A stretch of 64,000 bases of DNA from JBGSMF01 sp964651475 (lineage in GTDB: Bacteria > Chloroflexota > Anaerolineae > Fen-1058), in NCBI GenBank assembly GCA_964651475.1, contig CAZYXV010000020.1, positions 1-64,000 on the forward strand, written 5' to 3'. The position numbers and the translations under genes are program-made. Shown in pieces: positions 59,069 through 64,000 of this stretch (positions within the stretch are counted from its first letter, which is position 1; every line of letters starts with the position of its first letter). The notes below the pieces were generated by a model, which worked only from the letters and a program-made list of their open reading frames with translations, did no database searches and was not told the origin of the DNA.

Positions 59069-59467
59069 GTGGCGGGCGCTAAACAGGGGTCGAATAACGT
59101 TTTATCGCGTTGGCTGATTGTGCTGGTTCTGATCATCTTTGTTCCATTGGTGATAGATTTTAACGCGCGCCTGTTCACCATCCGGCAAATGCGCCAGGAA
59201 GAAGCCCAACTGACGCGGGACATTGCCGCCGAACAGGCGCGGCGCGAACAGTTGGAAGCCTGGCGGCAGTACGTGAATAGCGACGAGTACGTAGAGTATT
59301 GGGCGCGCGTGGAAGCGCGCATGGCGTATGCCGGCGAAGTGGCCGTCATCCCGGTTGCCCAGGAGTCCGCTCGTGTGGAAGCGGCGCCATCACCCTCCAA
59401 CGTTCCTCCATCTTCTCCCCTTGACGAATGGTGGGCGCTTTTTTTTGAAGCGTCAATTATACCTTGA
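59069..59467 (+). CDS. DivIC/FtsB-like septum formation protein
   Basis: 132 residues, GTG start after ACGAGGTG. One membrane helix (about 13-33) is followed by a coiled coil (about 38-62: RQMRQEEAQLTRDIAAEQARREQLE) and the short conserved segment YVNSDEYVEYWARVEARMAYAGEVAVIPV, as in DivIC/FtsB cell-division proteins, where it bridges the early and late divisome. A Pro/Ser-rich tail ends the protein. It lies just before the initiator tRNA. Confidence 0.82.
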   Translation: MAGAKQGSNNVLSRWLIVLVLIIFVPLVIDFNARLFTIRQMRQEEAQLTRDIAAEQARREQLEAWRQYVNSDEYVEYWARVEARMAYAGEVAVIPVAQESARVEAAPSPSNVPPSSPLDEWWALFFEASIIP

Positions 59468-59504
59468 CCCCTTATTCAATGTGTGGTAGAATGAGCACTC
59501 GCAG

Positions 59505-59576
59505 AGCGGGGTAGAGCAGTGGCAGCTCGTCGGGCTCATAACCCGGAGGTCGTTGGTTCGAATCCAACCCCCGCCA
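59505..59576 (+). tRNA. initiator tRNA-fMet (CAT)
   Basis: A full cloverleaf: acceptor stem AGCGGGG with CCCCGCC, D-arm GAGC with GCTC, anticodon loop CTCATAA (anticodon CAT), T-arm GTTGG-TTCGAAT-CCAAC, discriminator A. The anticodon stem has the three consecutive G-C pairs (GGG with CCC) of initiators. The first pair is A1 with C72, unpaired as required for formylation, but unlike the usual C1-A72. The CCA end is not encoded. Confidence 0.95.
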
Positions 59577-59699
59577 CTTTTACCGCCAGGCCGGTTCCGC
59601 ACTGGGACGCTGGCGGTTTCGGTTTCAAAAGCGTCCCCAACTCACACCATTCCCGCGAACGGGCTGGATAAAAAACCCGTTCTGCGTTATCATGAAGCC

Positions 59700-62600
59700 A
59701 TGCGTAAAAAAACCAGGCCTTGCGATCCCGGGCGGATGCGCCAGGCGAGCCAGCCTCCAGATCACCCTGCGCAACCTCGGTCTCTCAACAAGCACCTCAC
59801 GATTGGGTTTCTGGCAGGCAATATACACCTGGGCGTGGCCCAATATTTGTGGCCGGGCGTAGTGGATGCGGCCCAAAAGCAGAATGTGAACCTGATTTGC
59901 TTTCCGGGTGGGGAACTGGGCGTCTGTGACGGGTTTGAGGCGCAGCGCAATGTGCTGTACGATTTGATAGATACAGAGCGTCTGGATGGGCTGGTCAGTT
60001 GGTCTTCCACCATTGGCGGCAGGCTCGAAGCTGCCGAGTTGTCAGGCTTTCATCAGCGCTGCGCTCCCCTGCCTATGGTCGGCCTCGCTCAACCGGCAGA
60101 AGGCATGCCGACGCTCTTGATTGACAGTTATCACGGCATGCGCGCGCTCGTTGTCCATTTGATTCAAGTGCATGGTCACCGCCGGCTTGCCTTTATCCGC
60201 GGCCCCGAAGGCCACTATTACGCCGAGGAACGCTTTCGCGCCTACACCGACGTGCTGCGAGAGCACGACATCGCTTTTGACCCCAACCTGGTCACCCGTC
60301 CCGTCCACTGGGAAGCCGGCGCGGAAGCCATTCAGATGTTGCTCGACGAGCGCCGCTTGCGTCCGGGGAGCAACTTTCAGGCCGTGATGGCGGTGAGCGA
60401 TTTGACCGCCCTCAGCGCACTTAAAGCCCTGCAAATGCGAGGGGTGCGGATTCCGGGTGATGTGGCCGTAGTGGGATTCAACGACTCGATGGAAGGCCGC
60501 TTGACCACCCCGCCCTTGACCTCGGTAGCGTTGCCATTCTACGAGCAGGGGGCGCAAGCCGTCGGCGCGCTGTTGGCGCAGATTGCGGGCGAGCCGGTGC
60601 CCCAGCAAGTGCTCTTGCCCTCCAGCCTGGTCGTGCGCCAATCGTGCGGCTGCCCTTCGGAGGCTGTGGTGCAAGCCGCAGTCGGACCTGTGCAGATGAG
60701 CAGCGCAAGTCTAAGCGTCGCCTTTGCTCACGGCGCGCGGCGAGATAATCTTTTGGCCGAGATGACGCAGGCGGCCGGCGGCTCGGTTGAAGCCGCGGCG
60801 TGGGCCGCTCAAATCCTGTATGCTTTTCGGACCGACCTGGGCGATGAATCAAGCAACCTTTTTTTGCCGGCTTTGGAAAATGTTTTTCGCCTGGTCACGG
60901 CGGCAGATGGCGACGTGACCGTATGGCACAGGGTAGTTTCAATCTTGCGCCGCTACGCGCTGCCCCACCTCGACCCTCAAGCCCGCTCTCGATGCGAGGA
61001 CCTGTGTGGACAGGCCAGGATCGTGATTGGGGATGTGGCGCAGCGAGCGCTGGCATACCAGCAGTTGCGGGCTGAACGGCAGTCCGAAACGCTGCGCGAA
61101 ATCGGCCAGGCGCTCATCACAACGTTCGACGTTGACAGGCTGGCGAACGCGCTGGCTGAGTTGCTGCCCAGGCTGGGCATTGCAAGTTGTTATCTCTCGC
61201 TGTACGAGAACCCGGCCGCGTCGCTCGACTATGCCAGACTGATCCTGGCCTATACCGAACAGGGACGCATTGAACTGGAGCCAGGCGGGCGCTGCTTCCC
61301 TTCTCGCCAGTTGGCGCCAAGAGAGCTGTGGCCCGCTCGGCGCTGCAGCTATGTGGTCGAGCCGCTTTATTTCCACGAGGAGCACATCGGGTTTGTGCTT
61401 TTCGAGATAGGCCCGCGGGATGGCACGGTGTACGAGGCGCTGCGCGGGCACATCAGCAGCGCGCTCAAAGGGGCGCTGCTCTTTCGCGAGGCTCAGGCTG
61501 CTCGATTCGCCGCCGAAAAGGCCGACCAAATCAAAACACGCCTGCTCTCTAACGTGAGCCACGAGCTGCGCACTCCCCTCAATATCATCCTGGAGTATAC
61601 TCAAGACGCTCTGAGTTCGTCCACTCCTTATGGTATCACGCCCTCCCAGTCTTTGCTGAGCACCTTCCAACACATTCAGAACAGCGCCGAGCATCAACTC
61701 CGCGTTATCAACGATTTGCTCGACCTCTCGCGCGCCGAGATTGACGAGCTTGACCTTTATCCCGAATTGCTGGATCCCCAACCTTTGTTGGAAGAAGCGT
61801 TTCACAGCATTGCCGATCACGCCGCGGCGAGCGAGGTCAACTGGCAACTGGCATTGCCCGAGCGCCTGCCCCTTATTCAGGCTGACCCGGTGCGGCTGCA
61901 ACAGATTCTACTCAACTTGCTGAGCAACGCTCGCAAATTCACCCACACAGGACGCGTTGCGCTTGGGGCGCAAGTGTCCCCGCCGTATTTGCACATTTGG
62001 GTTCAAGATACAGGGCTGGGCATTCCGCTTGATCAGCAAGAGCGCATCTTTGAGCCTTTTGCGACGTTCGAGTATGACCAACGCCCGCCCGAAGGAATCG
62101 GTTTGGGCCTATCTATCACCCGCCGCCTCGTGGCGCTGCATGGCGGCTTGATGACGCTGGACAGCCAGCCGGGGCAGGGCAGCACTTTTCACGTCTACCT
62201 GCCATTGCCCAGCCTGAGTGAGCGGCCGGCCTCGGCGCCAGAAACGGCGCAGCCCGTCTTGTTGTTGATTTCGACGACGGGGCAGCCCGCCGCCGAAATT
62301 GTCGAGATGAGCCAGCGGCTTGGACTGGCGATACGCCACGTGCAGGCCGGCGACGACCCCGACCTCGTGCTGGCAAACGTTCAACCTGCCGGGCTGGCCT
62401 GGGACCTTGCCAGCGCCGGGCCTGGCGATTGGGCCGTGGCGCATCACTTGCGTAATCACCCACGCTTGTGCCAGTTGCCCTTTATCCTTTACGGGCAGGA
62501 AAGGGATGGCGCGGCCCTGACCGTTGGCGTCACGAGCTTTATAGTCAAGCCGCTCAGCGGCCAGACGTTGCTCGAGACCATCCAGGCCGCGTGCCCGACG

Positions 62601-63326
62601 GAATACATTGGCCCTATTTTGATTGTGGACGACGACCCTGAGGCGCGCGCGCTTCACCAACAACTGGCGGCGCAAGGACTGCCGGGCTATTCTATTTGCA
62701 CGGCCAATGATGGCGCGGGCGCTCTGGCGGTGATGGCAGAGCAGACCCCCAGCCTGGTCATTTTGGATTTGATGATGCCGGGGTTGGATGGGTTTGACGT
62801 GTTGGATCGGATGCGGGCTGACCCCCGGACGCGCCACGTGCCGGTCGTCATTCTGAGCAGCAAACTGCTCAACCTCGACGACGTCCGGCGGCTCGAACAA
62901 CACGCCCGGGTTACGTTCCAAAGCAAGGGCATTCTGTCGGATGCAGAAGCCATTGCGGCGCTCAACCAGGCCTTGTTCGGCGCCGACACGCTGCCGCAGC
63001 ACACCAGCACCCTGGTCAAGCGCGCTGTGGCCTATTTGCACCAAAACTATACGCGGCCGCTCGCGCGCTGGGAAATTGCCAAAGCGATTGGCGTGAGCGA
63101 AGACTATCTCAGCCGCCTGTTTCACCAGGAACTGGGACTTTCGCCGTGGGATTATATGAACCGCTACCGCATTTACCAGGCCAGGCTGTTATTGAGCAGC
63201 ACAGACGAGAGTATCTGGTCAATTGCCCGCAAAGTCGGATTCAAAGACCGGGCTTATTTTAGCCGGGTATTTCATAAACTCACCGGCGTATCTCCCAAGT
63301 CATTTCGGGAACAGTCCGAAACGTAA
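59700..63326 (+). CDS. cytoplasmic sugar-binding-like hybrid histidine kinase with AraC output
   Basis: About 1208 residues; upstream in-frame codons overlap the tRNA and are excluded. Residues about 30-320 are a LacI/GalR-type ligand-binding domain (LTIGFLAGNIHLGVAQYLWPG, GHRRLAFIRGPEG, VVGFNDSMEGRLTTPPLTSVALP) without the usual HTH or a signal peptide. A GAF-like region (about 455-590), HisKA with H621 (NVSHELRTPLN) and HATPase (LLNLLSNARKF, DTGLGIP, GIGLGLSI) follow. A degenerate receiver (about 850-960) and a true receiver with D1023 (LVILDLMMPG) come next, then an AraC DNA-binding pair (about 1100-1205). The protein thus joins sensing, phosphorelay and DNA binding. It probably controls the adjacent iol gene. 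Confidence 0.92.
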   Translation: MRKKTRPCDPGRMRQASQPPDHPAQPRSLNKHLTIGFLAGNIHLGVAQYLWPGVVDAAQKQNVNLICFPGGELGVCDGFEAQRNVLYDLIDTERLDGLVSWSSTIGGRLEAAELSGFHQRCAPLPMVGLAQPAEGMPTLLIDSYHGMRALVVHLIQVHGHRRLAFIRGPEGHYYAEERFRAYTDVLREHDIAFDPNLVTRPVHWEAGAEAIQMLLDERRLRPGSNFQAVMAVSDLTALSALKALQMRGVRIPGDVAVVGFNDSMEGRLTTPPLTSVALPFYEQGAQAVGALLAQIAGEPVPQQVLLPSSLVVRQSCGCPSEAVVQAAVGPVQMSSASLSVAFAHGARRDNLLAEMTQAAGGSVEAAAWAAQILYAFRTDLGDESSNLFLPALENVFRLVTAADGDVTVWHRVVSILRRYALPHLDPQARSRCEDLCGQARIVIGDVAQRALAYQQLRAERQSETLREIGQALITTFDVDRLANALAELLPRLGIASCYLSLYENPAASLDYARLILAYTEQGRIELEPGGRCFPSRQLAPRELWPARRCSYVVEPLYFHEEHIGFVLFEIGPRDGTVYEALRGHISSALKGALLFREAQAARFAAEKADQIKTRLLSNVSHELRTPLNIILEYTQDALSSSTPYGITPSQSLLSTFQHIQNSAEHQLRVINDLLDLSRAEIDELDLYPELLDPQPLLEEAFHSIADHAAASEVNWQLALPERLPLIQADPVRLQQILLNLLSNARKFTHTGRVALGAQVSPPYLHIWVQDTGLGIPLDQQERIFEPFATFEYDQRPPEGIGLGLSITRRLVALHGGLMTLDSQPGQGSTFHVYLPLPSLSERPASAPETAQPVLLLISTTGQPAAEIVEMSQRLGLAIRHVQAGDDPDLVLANVQPAGLAWDLASAGPGDWAVAHHLRNHPRLCQLPFILYGQERDGAALTVGVTSFIVKPLSGQTLLETIQAACPTEYIGPILIVDDDPEARALHQQLAAQGLPGYSICTANDGAGALAVMAEQTPSLVILDLMMPGLDGFDVLDRMRADPRTRHVPVVILSSKLLNLDDVRRLEQHARVTFQSKGILSDAEAIAALNQALFGADTLPQHTSTLVKRAVAYLHQNYTRPLARWEIAKAIGVSEDYLSRLFHQELGLSPWDYMNRYRIYQARLLLSSTDESIWSIARKVGFKDRAYFSRVFHKLTGVSPKSFREQSET

Positions 63327-63399
63327 TGCTCCCGCTCTATTCCCTGGTTGCTCATAACGGTTTTGTCCATAGGTTGTGCGCCAAAATCCATGCCAGCCT

Positions 63400-63408
63400 T
63401 GCTATAAT
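63400..63408 (+). promoter_or_regulatory. extended -10 promoter before iolB
   Basis: TTGCTATAAT with TATAAT at 63403-63408 and the TG of an extended -10. No good -35 lies at 17 bp, which suits activator dependence. An imperfect inverted repeat TAATAG-CTTGACA-CTATTA follows directly and could be an operator. Confidence 0.55.
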
Positions 63409-63455
63409 AGCTTGACACTATTAGGCATTACACAGATCAAGATAAGGAGCTTGAA

Positions 63456-64000
63456 ATGAAATACTTTGCATCATTAGAAAGCCAACCAGGAATAAACCCT
63501 CTTCCCCACAACCCGTGCCGATTGCTGGATTTTAGCCTGCTCAAACTGGCGGCCGGAGAGCACTTGGCTTCCCAAACCGGCGAGCGTGAAGTGCTGGCGG
63601 TGATCCTGGGCGGCAAGGCTACCTTTGAAGCCGCCGGCAAGCGATTCGAAAAGGTCGGCGGGCGGCCGAATGTTTTTGCCGGCAAGCCGCACTCGGTCTA
63701 TCTGCCGGCCGGCTGCGAGTATCGCATCATTGCAGAGGGGCCGGTTGAAATTGCCCTGCCCAGCGCCCCGAGCGATTTGAAGGCAGAGCCTTTCGTCATC
63801 TCTCCCCAACACGTGACCAATGGCGTGTGGGGCGCGGCCAACTTTAAGCGTTACTATCATCAGATTCTCACCGAGGCCGGCCAGCCCGACTTGCCCGCGC
63901 GGCGGCTGATTGTCGGCGAGACCTTTACCCCCAGCGGCAATTGGAGCACCTTTCCCCCTCACAAACACCAAGTAGACGACCTGCCCCGCGAGGCGTTTCA
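63456..64000 (+). CDS. iolB: 5-deoxy-glucuronate isomerase IolB, N-terminal part
   Basis: 181 codons are visible and the frame runs off the window; the start ATG follows AAGGAG. Cupin protein of myo-inositol catabolism converting 5-deoxy-glucuronate to 5-dehydro-2-deoxy-gluconate. Seen: CRLLDFSLLKLAAGEH, the first cupin half ending LPAGCEYRI, and the signature SGNWSTFPPHKHQVDD with metal-binding histidines. It probably begins an iol operon continuing beyond the window, with the hybrid kinase upstream as its likely regulator. Confidence 0.93.
   Translation, partial: MKYFASLESQPGINPLPHNPCRLLDFSLLKLAAGEHLASQTGEREVLAVILGGKATFEAAGKRFEKVGGRPNVFAGKPHSVYLPAGCEYRIIAEGPVEIALPSAPSDLKAEPFVISPQHVTNGVWGAANFKRYYHQILTEAGQPDLPARRLIVGETFTPSGNWSTFPPHKHQVDDLPREAF

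Noticed and set aside
59553..59699. Extension of the hybrid kinase gene upstream
   Set aside because: It begins inside the tRNA gene, so the first in-frame ATG outside it is used.

Overview
The window looks like part of a chromosome from the phylum Chloroflexota, probably an Anaerolineae- or Caldilineae-like lineage and perhaps metagenome-derived. This is inferred from style, not from a marker search. The signs are high GC with AT-rich sigma70-type promoters, many giant regulatory ATPases with TPR tails, two-component propeller kinases, surface lipoproteins with NHL or PD40 repeats, and many short palindromic dispersed repeats. There are no rRNA genes, no CRISPR array, no phage genes and no transposase genes, but several non-autonomous MITE-like elements are visible.

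Layout. 1-7.9 kb (mostly minus): a secreted protein with YadA-head-like repeats and a small secreted partner. An OmpR-type regulator follows whose own promoter and the surface-protein promoter share an array of four 11-bp direct repeats at identical spacing. Next come a propeller sensor kinase with its own regulator, a methyltransferase and ssb. 8-12.8 kb: a HypA-like zinc protein, sbcC/sbcD and a second methyltransferase. 12.9-19 kb (plus): a Memo-family protein, a KTSC protein, a GPH-type sugar transporter, a tandem patatin and a penicillin-binding-protein homologue that has lost all three catalytic motifs. 19-27.2 kb (minus operon): a Ser/Thr kinase-ATPase-TPR protein with an effector-associated domain inside its ATPase, a surface protein, a caspase/CHAT-like peptidase and a deaminase fused to a CYTH-like domain.

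27.4-35.4 kb: a SpoIIE-type phosphatase overlapping an NHL lipoprotein, a cysteine desulfurase, two ABC-2 permeases without a nearby ATPase, and an orphan substrate-binding lipoprotein. 35.8-42.4 kb: a CPBP intramembrane protease fused to a subtilisin, a nucleotidyltransferase-like protein, a single-chain type IIG restriction-modification enzyme and a small membrane protein. 43.2-50.4 kb: an operon of two cyclase-NB-ARC-TPR paralogues and a PD40 lipoprotein. 50.5-58.6 kb: translation genes (ileS, a T-box-controlled alanyl-tRNA editing protein, hisS, rpsU). 59-64 kb: a DivIC-like protein, an initiator tRNA, a giant cytoplasmic hybrid kinase with an AraC output domain, and the start of iolB.

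The most interesting points are these. (1) The two adjacent cyclase paralogues have lost complementary catalytic residues, as in the C1/C2 halves of mammalian adenylyl cyclase. (2) A near-identical 92-94 bp MITE occurs twice, once inside the T-box leader with a perfect 8-bp target duplication. (3) A different MITE separates a perfect consensus promoter from an ABC permease gene. (4) A PhoB-box-like operator pair predicts a small regulon. (5) Unusual fusions: CPBP protease-subtilisin, deaminase-CYTH, and a kinase with an effector-associated domain spliced into its STAND ATPase. (6) A penicillin-binding-protein homologue is predicted to be catalytically dead.
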